64,000 nt of DNA from Imhoffiella purpurea (GCF_000585215.1 NZ_AONC01000035.1:35360-99359), one strand, 5' to 3'. Shown: positions 1 through 9,558, counted from the stretch's first letter. The notes: a model not told the origin generated them from the sequence alone. Made by a program: numbers and translations.

Positions 1-1078
1 CCTCGCGGCACGGCGTGCACTGACCGCAGGACTCGTGCATGTAGAAGTGCGACAGATTGTGCAGCACCTTGACCATGCAGGTCCCCTCGGCGATCACGAT
101 GATGGCGCCCGAGCCCAGCATGGAGCCCGCCTTGGCGATGGAGTCGTAATCCATGTCGATGTTCATCATGACATCGCCCGGCACCACGGGCACCGAGGAA
201 CCGCCGGGGATGACGGCCTTGAGTTCGCGGCCGTCCTTGACGCCCCCGCACATCTCGAGGAGCGTGCGGAACGACGTTCCCATGGGCACCTCGAAGTTGT
301 CCGGTCGGTTGACGTGCCCGGACACGGAGAACAGCTTGAGCCCGCCGTTGTTCGGACGGCCCAGTTCGAGGAACCACTGGCCGCCCTTCTCCAGGATGAC
401 CGGAACGGACGCCAGCGATTCGGTGTTGTTGATGGTCGTCGGACAGCCGTAGAGCCCGTACTGGGCCGGGAAGGGTGGCTTGAATCGCGGCTGCCCCTTC
501 TTGCCCTCGATGGACTCGAGCAGAGCGGTTTCCTCGCCGCAGATATAGGCGCCGGCGCCCATGTGGGAGTAGCAGTCGAAATCGATCCCGCTGCCCTGCA
601 CGTCCTTGCCCAGCAGACCGGCCGCGTAGGCCTCGCGCAACGCGCCCTCGAAACGGGCGATGGGTTCGAAAAACTCGCCGCGGATGTAGTTGTAGCCGGC
701 GGTCGCGCCGATGCAGTAGCCGGCGATCGCCATGCCCTCGATCAGCTGGTGCGGGTTGTAGCGCAGGATGTCTCGGTCCTTGCAGGTACCCGGCTCGCCC
801 TCGTCCGAATTGCAGACGATGTACTTCTGACCCGGCGCCGTGCGCGGCATGAAGCTCCATTTGAGCCCGGTGGGGAAGCCAGCGCCGCCGCGACCGCGCA
901 GGTTGGAGGTCTTGACCTCCTCGATCAGGTCGTTCGGGTCCGGACGCTCGCGCAGGATACGCTCCCACTGCGCATAGCCGCCGACGCTGCGATAGGACTC
1001 CAGGGTATGGCGGACGTCCTCGCCGAGGTGCATGGTGCGGAAGCAAACTTCATTCTGATTCTCTACCACGGCCCTCAC
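1..1078 (-). CDS. nuoF: NADH-quinone oxidoreductase subunit F (partial, runs off left edge)
   Basis: NuoF is the NADH- and FMN-binding subunit of the peripheral arm of respiratory complex I. The 359 codons present cover the N-terminal part. A glycine-rich NADH/FMN loop ([10 protein letters not shown], about residues 62-71) is visible, and the sequence leaves the window inside the 4Fe-4S motif CGQCTPC. The start is a GTG at 1078 whose bases overlap the nuoE stop as GTGA, so translation is probably coupled. It is the last gene seen of nuoABCDEF, and the rest of the operon must lie beyond base 1. Family identity is very secure; only the start codon is inferred. Confidence 0.95.
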   Translation of the reverse strand, partial: MRAVVENQNEVCFRTMHLGEDVRHTLESYRSVGGYAQWERILRERPDPNDLIEEVKTSNLRGRGGAGFPTGLKWSFMPRTAPGQKYIVCNSDEGEPGTCKDRDILRYNPHQLIEGMAIAGYCIGATAGYNYIRGEFFEPIARFEGALREAYAAGLLGKDVQGSGIDFDCYSHMGAGAYICGEETALLESIEGKKGQPRFKPPFPAQYGLYGCPTTINNTESLASVPVILEKGGQWFLELGRPNNGGLKLFSVSGHVNRPDNFEVPMGTSFRTLLEMCGGVKDGRELKAVIPGGSSVPVVPGDVMMNIDMDYDSIAKAGSMLGSGAIIVIAEGTCMVKVLHNLSHFYMHESCGQCTPCRE

Positions 1079-1602
1079 TCCAGCTCGTCGATCAGCTTGT
1101 CCAGCGACTCGGGGGTCAGATCCTCGTGGTAGCTCTTGTCGAGCAGCACCACGGGCGCGTGACGGCAGGCGCCCAGACACTCCACCTCCTTGAAGGTGAA
1201 ACGACCGTCGGCGGTCGTCTCTCCCGGGCCCACGCCGTACTTGTGCTCGATGTGCTCGATCAGCGCCTCCGAGCCCTGCAGCAGGCAGGAGATGCTGTTG
1301 CAGACGCAGACCTTGTGCCGGCCCTGCGGCTCCAGGTCGTACATGCCGTAGAAGCTGGCCACCTCGTAGACGGAGACCTGCGGCATGTCGAGATAGGCGG
1401 CCACATCGTCCATCAGCTCGGTCGTGAGCCAGCCGCCGTTGGCGTCCTGGACGATCGTGAGCGCGGGCATGACGGCCGACTGTTTCCACTCCGGCGGATA
1501 CTTGGCGATGTGCGCGTCGATCGCGGCGCGAATCTCGGGCGTGAAGAGTGTCGTCTTGTCGCGTTCGTGATCGACGGCGACGGGTGCGTTACGGAAGCTC
1601 AT
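1075..1602 (-). CDS. nuoE: NADH-quinone oxidoreductase subunit E
   Basis: This 175-residue subunit carries the [2Fe-2S] cluster (N1a) of the complex I NADH-oxidising module and pairs with NuoF. The four ligands are in the canonical C-x4-C and C-x3-C arrangement at Cys101, Cys106, Cys142 and Cys146. Length is normal for the family. The stop overlaps the GTG start of nuoF and the start abuts the nuoD stop, as expected in a tightly packed nuo operon. Nothing looks damaged. Confidence 0.96.
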   Translation of the reverse strand: MSFRNAPVAVDHERDKTTLFTPEIRAAIDAHIAKYPPEWKQSAVMPALTIVQDANGGWLTTELMDDVAAYLDMPQVSVYEVASFYGMYDLEPQGRHKVCVCNSISCLLQGSEALIEHIEHKYGVGPGETTADGRFTFKEVECLGACRHAPVVLLDKSYHEDLTPESLDKLIDELE

Positions 1603-2858
1603 CAGCGATCGATCTCCCCGAACACGATATCCAGTGTCCCGATGATCGCGACGACATCGGCCAGCATGTGTCCCCTGGACATCTCGTCAAGCGCGGCCAG
1701 ATGCGGGAAACCCGGCGCGCGAACCTTCAGACGATACGGCTTGTTGGCGCCGTCTGAGATGATGTAGCAGCCAAACTCGCCCTTGGGCGCCTCGACCGCG
1801 GCATAGACCTCGCCGGGCGGCGGGCAGTAGCCCTCGGAGAAGAGTTTGAAGTGGTGGATGAGGGCCTCCATGTCGCTCTTGACCGTGGCGCGCTTGGGCG
1901 GCACCACCTTGTGGTCGTCGATCGAGACCGGCCCCGGATTGGCGCGCAGCCAGTCCACGCACTGTCTGATGATGCGGTTGGACTGGCGCATCTCCTCGAT
2001 GCGGACCAGATAGCGGTCGTAGGAGTCCCCGTTCACGCCCACCGGGATGTCGAAGTCGACCTTGTCGTAGGCGGCATAGGGCTGCTTCTTGCGCAGATCC
2101 CACTCGACGCCGGAGCCGCGCAGCATGGGCCCGGTGAATCCGAGCTGCAGCGCGCGCTCGGGCGAGACCACGCCGATGTCCACGGTCCGCTGCTTCCAGA
2201 TGCGGTTGTCCGTCAGCAGGGTCTCGTATTCGTCGACATGCCCCGGGAAGCGGTCGGTGAAGTCCTCGATGAAGTCGAGCAGCGAGCCCCCGCGCGCCGC
2301 GTTGCGCTTGGCGATGGCGCGCGCGCTGTGCCACTTGGACTTGCCCGCGTACTGGGGCATGCGGTCGGGCAGATCGCGATGCACGCCGCCCGGACGGTAG
2401 TAGGTCGCATGCATCCGCGCGCCCGAGACCGCCTCGTAGCAGTCCATCAGATCCTCGCGCTCGCGGAAGCAGTAGAGGAACATGCTCATGGCGCCGATGT
2501 CGAGCGCATGCGCGGCGAGCCACATGAGATGGTTCAGGATGCGCGTGATCTCGTCGAACAGTGTGCGGATGTATTGGGCGCGCTCGGGCACCGGGACGTC
2601 CAGCAGCTTCTCGATGGCGCGCACGTAGCCGTGCTCGTTGCACATCATGGACACGTAGTCGAGACGGTCCATGTAGCCGATGCTCTGATTATAGGGCTTG
2701 TACTCGGCCAGCTTCTCGGTCGCGCGGTGCAGCAGACCGATGTGCGGATCGGCACGCTCGATCACCTCGCCGTCCATCTCCAGGACCAGACGCAGGACGC
2801 CGTGGGCCGAGGGATGCTGGGGACCGAAGTTGAGCGTGTAGTTGCGAATCTCAGGCAT
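1602..2858 (-). CDS. nuoD: NADH-quinone oxidoreductase subunit D
   Basis: This 49-kDa-type subunit helps form the quinone-binding site where the peripheral arm meets the membrane arm. The N-terminal block [14 protein letters not shown], typical of NuoD and related hydrogenase large subunits, is present, and the protein ends in the conserved [10 protein letters not shown] choose the ATG at 2858 rather than an in-frame start 21 bases upstream. It gives the conserved [16 protein letters not shown] terminus and has an AAGGAG ribosome site about 8 bases away. It overlaps the end of nuoC by 8 bases. The product is 418 residues, and nuoC and nuoD are separate genes here, not fused. Confidence 0.96.
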   Translation of the reverse strand: MPEIRNYTLNFGPQHPSAHGVLRLVLEMDGEVIERADPHIGLLHRATEKLAEYKPYNQSIGYMDRLDYVSMMCNEHGYVRAIEKLLDVPVPERAQYIRTLFDEITRILNHLMWLAAHALDIGAMSMFLYCFREREDLMDCYEAVSGARMHATYYRPGGVHRDLPDRMPQYAGKSKWHSARAIAKRNAARGGSLLDFIEDFTDRFPGHVDEYETLLTDNRIWKQRTVDIGVVSPERALQLGFTGPMLRGSGVEWDLRKKQPYAAYDKVDFDIPVGVNGDSYDRYLVRIEEMRQSNRIIRQCVDWLRANPGPVSIDDHKVVPPKRATVKSDMEALIHHFKLFSEGYCPPPGEVYAAVEAPKGEFGCYIISDGANKPYRLKVRAPGFPHLAALDEMSRGHMLADVVAIIGTLDIVFGEIDR

Positions 2859-3564
2859 CGCCCGTCTCCTTGTCGACACCGGTCCCGACGTAGCGGCTGT
2901 CCGAGCGAATCACGCGCGGCACCAGGACCCGCGGCTCGATGGAGACCGGTTCGTAGACCACGCGCGCCTGCTCGGGGTCGTAACGCATCTCGACCTGGCC
3001 GATCAGCGGGAAGTCCTTGCGGAAGGGATGGCCCACGAAGCCGTAGTCGGTGAGGATCCGGCGCAGATCCGGATGCCCCTTGAAGAGGATCCCGTAGAGG
3101 TCGAAGGCCTCGCGCTCGAACCAGTTGGCCGCCGCCCAGACCGGAATCAGCGAATCCACCATCGGCCGGTCGCCGCCAGCGTAGACGCGCAGACGCAGAC
3201 GCCGGTTGAACGCAACCGACAGCAGATGAACGGCGACCGCGAAGCGCTCGGGATCCTCGGATTCGACATCCAGGTCGCGGTCCACGCCGCGACCGAAGCC
3301 GGTGAAGGATGCCTCGTCGGTCTCCCACTCGGACTGGCCGTAGGCGGCATAATCGACGCCGCAGAGATCGATCAGCTGCTCGAAACGGAAGTCTTGATGG
3401 TCGCGCAGGGTCAGAGCGACATCCAAGAGACGCTCGGCCGGCACGACCAGGGTCAGCTCGCCAGGGGCCTCGATCAGCTCGCAGCCCTGGTCCGCGAAGT
3501 GTTCGCGGATGGAGACGGCGAGCGCGTCCAGCCTGGCGTTGCGGGTCAGGGAATGTGTTGCCAT
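2851..3564 (-). CDS. nuoC: NADH-quinone oxidoreductase subunit C
   Basis: This 30-kDa-type peripheral-arm subunit sits between NuoB and NuoD. The product is 237 residues. The family block around [20 protein letters not shown] is followed by [20 protein letters not shown], both highly characteristic. The reading frame stays open upstream through nuoB, but the start at 3564 ([12 protein letters not shown]) is preferred because it lies just after the nuoB stop and gives the normal length. It is co-transcribed with its neighbours. Confidence 0.95.
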   Translation of the reverse strand: MATHSLTRNARLDALAVSIREHFADQGCELIEAPGELTLVVPAERLLDVALTLRDHQDFRFEQLIDLCGVDYAAYGQSEWETDEASFTGFGRGVDRDLDVESEDPERFAVAVHLLSVAFNRRLRLRVYAGGDRPMVDSLIPVWAAANWFEREAFDLYGILFKGHPDLRRILTDYGFVGHPFRKDFPLIGQVEMRYDPEQARVVYEPVSIEPRVLVPRVIRSDSRYVGTGVDKETGDA

Positions 3565-3581
3565 TGGGTTCTGGGTACGAC

Positions 3582-4058
3582 TCAGCGGGCGATGGTATTG
3601 GTACGGCGGATCTTGCTCTGAAGCTGCAGAATCCCGTAGAGCAGCGCCTCCGCCGTCGGCGGACAGCCAGGGACATAGACGTCGACCGGAACGATACGGT
3701 CGCAACCGCGCACGACGGAGTATGAATAGTGATAGTAGCCGCCGCCGTTGGCGCAGGATCCCATGGAGATGACCCAGCGGGGCTCGGCCATCTGATCGTA
3801 GACCTTGCGCAGCGCGGGCGCCATCTTGTTGACCAGGGTCCCGGCAACGATCATCACGTCCGATTGACGCGGACTCGGCCGAAAGATGATGCCGAACCGG
3901 TCCAGATCGTAGCGCGCGGCGCCCGCGTGCATCATCTCGATGGCGCAGCAGGCGAGCCCGAAGGTCATCGGCCACAGCGAGCCGGTACGCGCCCAATTGA
4001 TCAGCTTGTCGGCCGACGTCGTGACGACGCCCTCCTCAAGCAGCCCTTCTATTCCCAT
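3582..4058 (-). CDS. nuoB: NADH-quinone oxidoreductase subunit B
   Basis: NuoB holds the terminal [4Fe-4S] cluster N2, which passes electrons to quinone. The 158-residue product has the adjacent cysteine pair Cys37-Cys38 (LACCAIEM), Cys102 (MGSCANGG) and Cys132 (VPGCPP), the standard N2 ligands. The start overlaps the end of nuoA by 10 bases. Sequence and length are typical of proteobacterial NuoB. Confidence 0.97.
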   Translation of the reverse strand: MGIEGLLEEGVVTTSADKLINWARTGSLWPMTFGLACCAIEMMHAGAARYDLDRFGIIFRPSPRQSDVMIVAGTLVNKMAPALRKVYDQMAEPRWVISMGSCANGGGYYHYSYSVVRGCDRIVPVDVYVPGCPPTAEALLYGILQLQSKIRRTNTIAR

Positions 4059-4405
4059 TCAAGTGCACCTTTCTTCCACTCGTAAATAAAGCCAACGACC
4101 AGGATCCCGAGAAAGACGACCATGGCCCAGAAGGCGAAGATTCCGAGTTCGTCGAGCACGATGGCCCAGGGAAACAGAAAGGCAATCTCCAGGTCGAACA
4201 CGATGAAAAGGATCGCGACCAGATAGAAGCGGACATCGAACTTCAGACGGGCAGTCTCGAATGCCTCGAAACCACACTCGTAGGGGGAGTCTTTCTCCGC
4301 ATCGGGCCGACGCGGGCCAAGCAGGTAACCAAGCGCGAGCGGCCCAACCCCCACCAGGATCCCGACAAGGATGAAAATCAGGATTGGTAGATAGTTGTCG
4401 AGCAC
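4049..4405 (-). CDS. nuoA: NADH-quinone oxidoreductase subunit A
   Basis: NuoA is a small membrane subunit of complex I with three transmembrane helices. They are visible at about residues 7-29, 61-83 and 88-110. The conserved loop [20 protein letters not shown] lies between helices 1 and 2. The predicted start is a GTG at 4405, with a purine-rich AGAGGGGAC upstream. This is the first gene of the nuo operon; a candidate sigma-70 promoter lies 45-75 bases upstream. Confidence 0.95.
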   Translation of the reverse strand: MLDNYLPILIFILVGILVGVGPLALGYLLGPRRPDAEKDSPYECGFEAFETARLKFDVRFYLVAILFIVFDLEIAFLFPWAIVLDELGIFAFWAMVVFLGILVVGFIYEWKKGALEWE

Positions 4406-4449
4406 TGTCCCCTCTCTATAGTTTTTCTAATATAGCCAGCAGGATTAGG

Positions 4450-4479
4450 AGTCTAGTGCAGCCGCCGCCGCGGTGTCAA
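4450..4479 (-). promoter_or_regulatory. Candidate sigma-70 promoter of the nuo operon
   Basis: Read on the minus strand, TTGACA (4479-4474) is followed after 18 bases by TAGACT (4455-4450), about 45 bases before the nuoA start. The -35 box matches the consensus perfectly. It is the best promoter-like pair in the gap between nuoA and the tRNA-Leu terminator. Confidence 0.5.
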
Positions 4480-4533
4480 CCCAAACATCAATCCAAATTA
4501 TTAGCTATTTCAAGGATTTATATTTTTATTAGG

Positions 4534-4573
4534 CATAAAAAAACGGCATGCCGCTAAAAGCGGCATGCCGTTT
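4534..4573 (-). terminator. Rho-independent terminator after tRNA-Leu
   Basis: There is a perfect 14-base-pair stem (arms 4541-4554 and 4560-4573, loop TAAAA). In minus-strand transcription it is followed by a run of T residues. It sits just after the tRNA-Leu 3' end, so it should end the tpiA-secG-tRNA transcript before the nuo promoter. Confidence 0.85.
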
Positions 4574-4579
4574 GCTTGT

Positions 4580-4664
4580 TGGTGCCGACGGCCAGACTCG
4601 AACTGGCACGGCTTGCGCCACTACCCCCTCAAGATAGCGTGTCTACCAATTTCACCACGTCGGC
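4580..4664 (-). tRNA. tRNA-Leu (anticodon GAG)
   Basis: The 85-base sequence folds as a class II (long variable arm) tRNA. The acceptor stem begins GCCGACG and is matched near the 3' end by CGTCGGC, followed by A and an encoded CCA. The anticodon arm CTATC-TTGAGGG-GGTAG gives anticodon GAG, and a GTTCGAGTC T-loop is present. The order secG, tRNA-Leu, nuo operon is common in Gammaproteobacteria. Confidence 0.93.
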
Positions 4665-4688
4665 TAATAGAAACCTCTCAACTCAATA

Positions 4689-5165
4689 CTATTCGTCTTT
4701 CTGCCCGGAGTCTGCAGCAGACTCGACAGGCGCCGCCGGTACATCGGAGCCCGATGCCTGGCCAGCGTCACCCACCGGGGCCGGAACCACCGGCAGATCG
4801 GACGACTGCGGCTCGACCGCCGCGTCCGACCCGGGGACGACCGGCACATCCAAGGTCGAGGCGGGCTCAGCCTTGGGCGCCTGCGGCACGATCAGCGTCT
4901 CGTTCAAACCGTCCATGAGACCCTCGGGTTCCGTACCCTGGGTCGCATAATAGGCCAGCGCCATGCTGGTCAGAAAAAACAGGGTCGCTATGATAGCAGT
5001 CAGACGGGTCAAAAACGACCCCGAGCCCTGCGCCCCGAAAACCGTCGCCGAGGCACCACTCCCGAATGCGGCCCCAGCATCCGCCCCCTTGCCGTGCTGA
5101 ATCAGCACCAGGCCGATCAGACCCAGGGACAAGAAGACTTGAAAGACTGTCAAAATCGTTTGCAT
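4689..5165 (-). CDS. secG: Preprotein translocase subunit SecG
   Basis: SecG is the small membrane partner of SecYE in the Sec translocon. The first 75 or so residues are classical: an N-terminal transmembrane helix (3-22), the loop HGKGADAGAAFGSGASATVFG, and a second helix (52-71). After it comes a long C-terminal tail of about 85 residues, rich in Ala, Pro, Ser, Val and acidic residues and predicted to be disordered. It makes the protein (158 residues) longer than the usual 75-120. The gene follows tpiA on the same strand and is followed by tRNA-Leu. Confidence 0.93.
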   Translation of the reverse strand: MQTILTVFQVFLSLGLIGLVLIQHGKGADAGAAFGSGASATVFGAQGSGSFLTRLTAIIATLFFLTSMALAYYATQGTEPEGLMDGLNETLIVPQAPKAEPASTLDVPVVPGSDAAVEPQSSDLPVVPAPVGDAGQASGSDVPAAPVESAADSGQKDE

Positions 5166-5188
5166 GCCTTACTCACAGATTGAGGACG

Positions 5189-5953
5189 TCAGCCTGCCGA
5201 CAAGTCCCCAGCCTGACAGATTGCCAGGAAGTCGTCGGCGACCAGCGACGCACCGCCGATCAAGCCACCGTCGATATCAGCCTGCGACAGCAATTCACGC
5301 GCATTGGCGACCTTCATGCTGCCACCATACAAAATTCGGATCTTCTCCGCGATGACCGCACTCTGGGCGGCGATCCTTCCGCGAATGAAGACGTGCACAT
5401 CCTGCGCCTGCTCGGGCGTCGCCGTCTTGCCGGTGCCAATGGCCCAAACCGGCTCGTAGGCGATCTCGAGACGGTCGAAGGCATCGATACCGATCTCGCT
5501 CAGAACACCCTCGAGCTGAGATCCGATCACCGCCTCCGTCCGGCCTTCCTCGCGATGCTCCAGCGTCTCGCCGACACAAAGGATCGGAGTCATACCGGCA
5601 TCCATGCAGGCCGCGAGCTTGCGAGCGATGATGGCATCCGTCTCGCCATAATACTCGCGACGCTCCGAATGTCCGCAGATCACGTACCGGCAGCCGAAGT
5701 CGACGAGCATCGCCGCCGAGACCTCGCCCGTATAGGCGCCGCCCGCCTCCGTACAGACATTCTGCGCACCCAGCCTGACCGAACTGCCCGCGAGCAACTG
5801 CTCGCCGAGATAGAGCAATGGAAAGGGAACGCAAACCGCGATCTCCGACTTGGAGATGGATGCCGATCCCGAAACGACCCCGTTCAACAGCGCATCGGCG
5901 CTGGACTTGGTGCCGTTCATCTTCCAGTTTCCTGCAATCAGAGGCTGGCGCAT
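5189..5953 (-). CDS. tpiA: Triosephosphate isomerase
   Basis: TpiA interconverts glyceraldehyde 3-phosphate and dihydroxyacetone phosphate in glycolysis, gluconeogenesis and the Calvin cycle. The 254-residue product has the substrate-binding GNWKMNG at the N-terminus, the catalytic histidine in ICGHSERREYYGE, the catalytic glutamate in AYEPVWAIGTGKTA and the C-terminal phosphate-binding ILYGGS motif. An upstream in-frame extension is rejected because translation from the ATG at 5953 gives the conserved MRQPLIAGNWKMNG start. Confidence 0.96.
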   Translation of the reverse strand: MRQPLIAGNWKMNGTKSSADALLNGVVSGSASISKSEIAVCVPFPLLYLGEQLLAGSSVRLGAQNVCTEAGGAYTGEVSAAMLVDFGCRYVICGHSERREYYGETDAIIARKLAACMDAGMTPILCVGETLEHREEGRTEAVIGSQLEGVLSEIGIDAFDRLEIAYEPVWAIGTGKTATPEQAQDVHVFIRGRIAAQSAVIAEKIRILYGGSMKVANARELLSQADIDGGLIGGASLVADDFLAICQAGDLSAG

Positions 5954-6122
5954 GTCAGAACTCCATTGAGGCGAGCGCGGAATGATAGCCATATTTCCGC
6001 AGATTTCAAGTATGGATTCGAAAAAATTCCCAAGCCCCGAGATTCGACCGCACTCGCGACCGACATGCAAGCCCCATCCCGACTCTTACTTATACATGAC
6101 GCTTTCCGATAGAATCGCGCGC

Positions 6123-6599
6123 ATGGCAAAAGCGAAGAAAAAACAGGACGGCGGCTCGACCATCGCCTTGAACAAGAAGGCGGGGCACGAGTATTTCATC
6201 GAGCAGCGCATCGAGGCCGGCATCGCCCTCGAGGGATGGGAGGTCAAGAGCCTGCGTGCCGGGCGCATCCAGCTCAAGGAGAGCTACGTCAAGATCCTCC
6301 ACGCCGAGGCATTCCTCATCGGCGCCCACATCTCGGCGCTCGCCGCCGCCTCGACCCACATCAATCCGGATCCGACCCGCAGCCGCAAGCTGCTGCTCAA
6401 GCGCAGCGAGCTGAACCGCTTCATCGGTCTCACCGAGCGCGCCGGCTACACCCTGATCCCGACCGCCATGTATTGGAAGCACGGCCGGGCCAAGCTGGAG
6501 ATCGGCCTGGCCAAGGGCAAGAAGCAGCACGACAAGCGCGCCACCGAGAAGGACCGCGACTGGAAGCGCGAGAAGGAGCGCATCTTCAAGACGGGCTGA
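6123..6599 (+). CDS. smpB: SsrA-binding protein SmpB
   Basis: SmpB binds tmRNA and brings it to stalled ribosomes for trans-translation. The 158-residue product shows the OB-fold core ([37 protein letters not shown]) and the basic C-terminal tail [20 protein letters not shown], which mimics a codon-anticodon interaction. The ATG at 6123 ([11 protein letters not shown]) is preferred over an in-frame ATG a few codons upstream. It lies directly before ssrA, the usual functional pairing. Confidence 0.96.
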   Translation: MAKAKKKQDGGSTIALNKKAGHEYFIEQRIEAGIALEGWEVKSLRAGRIQLKESYVKILHAEAFLIGAHISALAAASTHINPDPTRSRKLLLKRSELNRFIGLTERAGYTLIPTAMYWKHGRAKLEIGLAKGKKQHDKRATEKDRDWKREKERIFKTG

Positions 6600-6619
6600 G
6601 CCCCACAGACAGGTCGAGC

Positions 6620-6648
6620 TTGCCGCGGAACCAATCACACCCTATATT
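6620..6648 (+). promoter_or_regulatory. Candidate sigma-70 promoter of ssrA
   Basis: TTGCCG (6620-6625) is followed after 17 bases by TATATT (6643-6648), 17 bases before the mature 5' end of tmRNA. Spacing and -10 box are good. A short leader would be removed by RNase P. Confidence 0.5.
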
Positions 6649-6665
6649 GACCAACTCGTTACCAA

Positions 6666-7021
6666 GGGGGCGACATGGCTTCGACGTGGGTCGCAAAACC
6701 TGAGGTGCATGCCGAGGTGCGGGTTACCTCGTAAATCCATCCGCAAACTTATAGTTGCCAACGACGACAACTACGCTCTCGCTGCTTAACCAGCGGGCCT
6801 CTGACCGTCTCTTGCCTATGGGCGGCGGATTCCAGGGGTAAAATCACATGGGATCGCGGTGACGGGAGTCCGGACCTGATCCGCTAAAACCTAACGGAAT
6901 CGCCGACTGATCGCCCTGCCCCTCGGGCGGCGGAAGGTTAAAAATAATTGAGCGGGCTAAGCATGTAGGACCAAGGGCAGAGGGCTTGCGGACGCGGGTT
7001 CGATTCCCGCCGCCTCCACCA
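6666..7021 (+). ncRNA. ssrA: Transfer-messenger RNA (tmRNA)
   Basis: This is a one-piece tmRNA of about 356 bases. The 5' end GGGGGCG pairs with CGCCTCC near the 3' end, and an ACCA tail follows. The tRNA-like T-arm GGGTTCGATTCCC is present. The internal reading frame at 6757-6789 encodes the tag ANDDNYALAA and ends in TAA. The tag differs from the E. coli one by Asp for Glu at position 4. The 3' end is the presumed insertion site of the element that follows. Confidence 0.96.
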
Positions 7022-7055
7022 AATACCCATCCAGAGACATCCAAGAACGACAAAG

Positions 7056-7080
7056 AACCCGCCTAAGTGCGGGTTTTTTA
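7056..7080 (+). terminator. Rho-independent terminator of ssrA
   Basis: ACCCGC (stem), CTAAGT (loop) and GCGGGT (stem) are followed by a run of six T, 35-59 bases after the tmRNA 3' end. The sequence continues TTTTTTATTGCCT, which recurs at the far end of the element (20658-20670). Confidence 0.85.
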
Positions 7081-7218
7081 TTGCCTATTTGTCTTGCAGC
7101 GTCCAGCGGGATCCATTGACATCAACCTTTGAGTGGGGGCAGCATCGGGGGCAAGAGCCGATACACCCAATCGGATGCCCCCAATTTCTCCGCTCACCGG
7201 CCCGAAGGAGTTGCCCCC

Positions 7219-8442
7219 ATGCCGCTCACCGACGCCAAGATCCGCAACGCCAAGCCGTCCGAGAAGGCCGCCAAGCTCTTCGACGAGCGCGGCCTATATC
7301 TCGAGGTCTCTCCAGCCGGAGGCAAGTGGTGGCGGCTCAAATATCGATCTGGGGGCAAGGAGAAGCGGCTATCCCTCGGCGTCTACCCCGAGGTAGGGCT
7401 CAAGGAGGCTAGGGAACGCCGCGAGGAGGCCCGCGCCCAGCTGGCCAACGGGATCGATCCGAGCGAACACCGGAAGGCTCAGAAGGCCGCCCAGCAAATC
7501 CAGGCCGCCAACAGCTTCGAGGTCATCGCCCGCGAGTGGTTCGCCAAGCACGAGGGCACATGGTCGGAGAGTCATGGCGTGCGGATCATCCGACGCCTGG
7601 AGCGCGACATCTTCCCGTGGATCGGCTCTCGCCCAATCACCGCCGTCGCTGCCCCCGAACTACTGGCGACCGTGCGCCGCATCGAGGACCGCGGCGCCCT
7701 GGAAACCGCCCATCGAGCACTTCAGAACTGCGGACAGATCTTCCGGTATGCCGTTGCCACCGGACGCGCCGAGCGTGATCCGTCGGCCGATCTCCGAGGA
7801 GCCCTGCCACCAGTTCGAGGCCGGAACTTTCCAGCGGTCACCGAACCGCCCCAAGTCGCCGAGATCCTGCGCATGCTCGACGGCTACACCGGCACGCCGA
7901 CCGTTCGGGCCGCGCTGCGCCTGGCGCCGCTGGTGTTCGTGCGCCCTGGCGAGCTGAGAAAGGCCGAATGGAAGGACATCGACCTCGAGGCGGCCGAGTG
8001 GCGCTACATCGTCACTAAGACCGACACCCCGCATATCGTGCCGCTCTCGACCCAGGCCGTTGCGATCCTGCGCGAGCTGGAGCCCATCACCGGACGCTGG
8101 CGCTATGTCTTCCCGTCCGCTCGCGGCGCCGATCGCCCGATGTCCGACAACGCGATCCTGGCGGCGATGCGCCGGTTGGGGATCCCCAAGGAGGAGATGA
8201 CCGGGCACGGCTTTCGGGCGATGGCCCGGACCATCCTGGACGAGGTCCTCGGCTTCCGGCCCGACTTCATCGAGCACCAGCTGGCCCATGCCGTGAAGGA
8301 TCCGAACGGCCGCGCCTACAACCGCACCGCTCACCTTGAGGCCCGCAAGATGATGATGCAGGGATGGGCGGATTACCTGGACCAGCTGAAGCAGGGCGAA
8401 GAAAGCAACGTCGTCCCGCTCAAGGCGCAGCGCACCGGATAG
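7219..8442 (+). CDS. Tyrosine-type site-specific integrase (P4 family)
   Basis: The integrase catalyses recombination between the element and the ssrA attachment site. The 407-residue product has an N-terminal arm-binding DUF4102-type domain (LTDAKIRNAKPSEKAAKLFD through LSLGVYPEVGLKEAR, residues 3-66), a core-binding domain and a C-terminal catalytic domain. Catalytic residues visible are Arg242 (VRPGEL), His330 and Arg333 (HGFR), His356 and the nucleophile Tyr367 (AYNRTAHLEARKMMMQGWADYLD). The ATG at 7219, with AAGGAG 10 bases before it, is preferred over an in-frame start at 7129. The gene reads away from ssrA and looks intact. Confidence 0.93.
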   Translation: MPLTDAKIRNAKPSEKAAKLFDERGLYLEVSPAGGKWWRLKYRSGGKEKRLSLGVYPEVGLKEARERREEARAQLANGIDPSEHRKAQKAAQQIQAANSFEVIAREWFAKHEGTWSESHGVRIIRRLERDIFPWIGSRPITAVAAPELLATVRRIEDRGALETAHRALQNCGQIFRYAVATGRAERDPSADLRGALPPVRGRNFPAVTEPPQVAEILRMLDGYTGTPTVRAALRLAPLVFVRPGELRKAEWKDIDLEAAEWRYIVTKTDTPHIVPLSTQAVAILRELEPITGRWRYVFPSARGADRPMSDNAILAAMRRLGIPKEEMTGHGFRAMARTILDEVLGFRPDFIEHQLAHAVKDPNGRAYNRTAHLEARKMMMQGWADYLDQLKQGEESNVVPLKAQRTG

Positions 8443-8542
8443 ATGAACCCGGTTTCGTGTTCGGATCTGACGATTTCGAGCCTTTTCCGACCCGGCGCCG
8501 ACAGCTCGAGCCCGACGTTATCGGCTTTTCGTACACGTCAAA

Positions 8543-9247
8543 ATGAACAGGCCCCGAGACGGCTCTACCCGCCTCGAGACCAAGACCTTACCGAACTATC
8601 AGGGAGATTCGGCAGTGTCCTGCGATCATGATCTCAGAGAAGCCGTGCGAAGACTAACCGCCCCCAAGCCGCCCCCGCGTCGCCTTGGCCCCATAGCCCC
8701 ATCCGACATCCCGGGAATGGTGGCTGCAATTCTCGATGGCGGACAGGATGAGCCCGCCCTTCAAATACCGCCACACATTGACAGTTGGCTCGGACGCAAG
8801 GAATGGACGGCCGAGCAAGCATCATGGCTGGCCGTCAACGTAGACCCGCATTGGAAATTACGCCCCGGCATAGGCTCAAGGGGCAACCGCTTGCACGATC
8901 TCGGCATGGTCATGACCGAAGCGCTACGGGGGCACGTGGGTGAGCGAGGGAAACCCGCCGACTTCATCAATGCCATGAGGAAACTGAGCATCGATCCTCC
9001 TTGGATGACTCATCCCGCCTCGGCCGAGCAACTACTGGATAAGCCAATGCGCGAAATCGAACGCCGAACTCTGCTGGTCGTCATCGAGGCCCTGGCTCGA
9101 CACGCCAAGATAGACACAGGTCGCCACGAAGCGGCAGGCGCCATCATCGAGAGGCTGACAGACGAGATCGGCGCTCATGTCGATTCAGGCACTATCGCCC
9201 GGCACCTGAAAAAGATTCCAGACGCCCTCGAGGCCCGCACGAAATAG
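8543..9247 (+). CDS. Hypothetical element protein with possible C-terminal DNA-binding domain
   Basis: The 234-residue protein is not a family I can name. The N-terminus is basic and proline-rich. Residues around 87-100 read WTAEQASWLAVNVDP, resembling a short motif common in unnamed proteins next to integrases. The last 65 residues (RRTLLVVIEALARHAKIDTG through HLKKIPDALEAR) look like a small helical domain found at the C-terminus of many mobile-element proteins. It lies between the integrase and the AlpA-like regulator. Start is uncertain: there is no strong ribosome site. Confidence 0.65.
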   Translation: MNRPRDGSTRLETKTLPNYQGDSAVSCDHDLREAVRRLTAPKPPPRRLGPIAPSDIPGMVAAILDGGQDEPALQIPPHIDSWLGRKEWTAEQASWLAVNVDPHWKLRPGIGSRGNRLHDLGMVMTEALRGHVGERGKPADFINAMRKLSIDPPWMTHPASAEQLLDKPMREIERRTLLVVIEALARHAKIDTGRHEAAGAIIERLTDEIGAHVDSGTIARHLKKIPDALEARTK

Positions 9248-9254
9248 CCCGCCA

Positions 9255-9289
9255 ATCCACGTGAGGACTGACCCTATCCTCACGTGGAT
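9255..9289. promoter_or_regulatory. Perfect 13-bp inverted repeat upstream of the AlpA-like gene
   Basis: Arms at 9255-9267 (ATCCACGTGAGGA) and 9277-9289 flank a 9-base loop. There is no T-run, so an operator or a stem-loop in the leader is more likely than a classical terminator. A second short palindrome, GTGGATCCAC, overlaps the right arm (9284-9293). The repeat sits 8 bases after the preceding stop codon and 60 bases before the AlpA-like start. Confidence 0.45.
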
Positions 9290-9348
9290 CCACGTCACCG
9301 ACGCGGTGATAGTGTCTTGCCACGTCCACCTAGGTTGCAAGGCAAACA

Positions 9349-9558
9349 ATGGCGAGCAAGAACACGATACCCCCCACCAAACGCATCATCCGCCTCCCCG
9401 AAGTCGTCGAGCGCTGCGGCCTGTCGAGATCGAGCGTCTACAACCTGATGGCGGCCGGCCGGTTCCCCCGGTCCATCAAGCTCTCCGAGCGGGCCGTCGG
9501 CTGGCGCGAATCCGATATCGACAACTGGCTGGCCGGGCGCCAGTCGGTCGCCGCGTAG
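9349..9558 (+). CDS. AlpA-family excisionase/regulator
   Basis: AlpA-type proteins are MerR-like winged helix-turn-helix factors that switch integrase and excision genes of satellites and prophages. The 69-residue product shows the standard layout: IIRLPEVVERCGLSRSSVYN (helix-turn-helix), AAGRFPRSIKLSERAVGWRE (wing) and a closing DIDNWLAGR. Its placement between integrase and primase is normal for P4-like elements. The start follows an AAGGC ribosome site. Confidence 0.9.
   Translation: MASKNTIPPTKRIIRLPEVVERCGLSRSSVYNLMAAGRFPRSIKLSERAVGWRESDIDNWLAGRQSVAA

Noticed and set aside
2842..3621. Plus-strand frames opposite nuoC and nuoD
   Set aside because: Shadows of the conserved nuo operon, with no family features.
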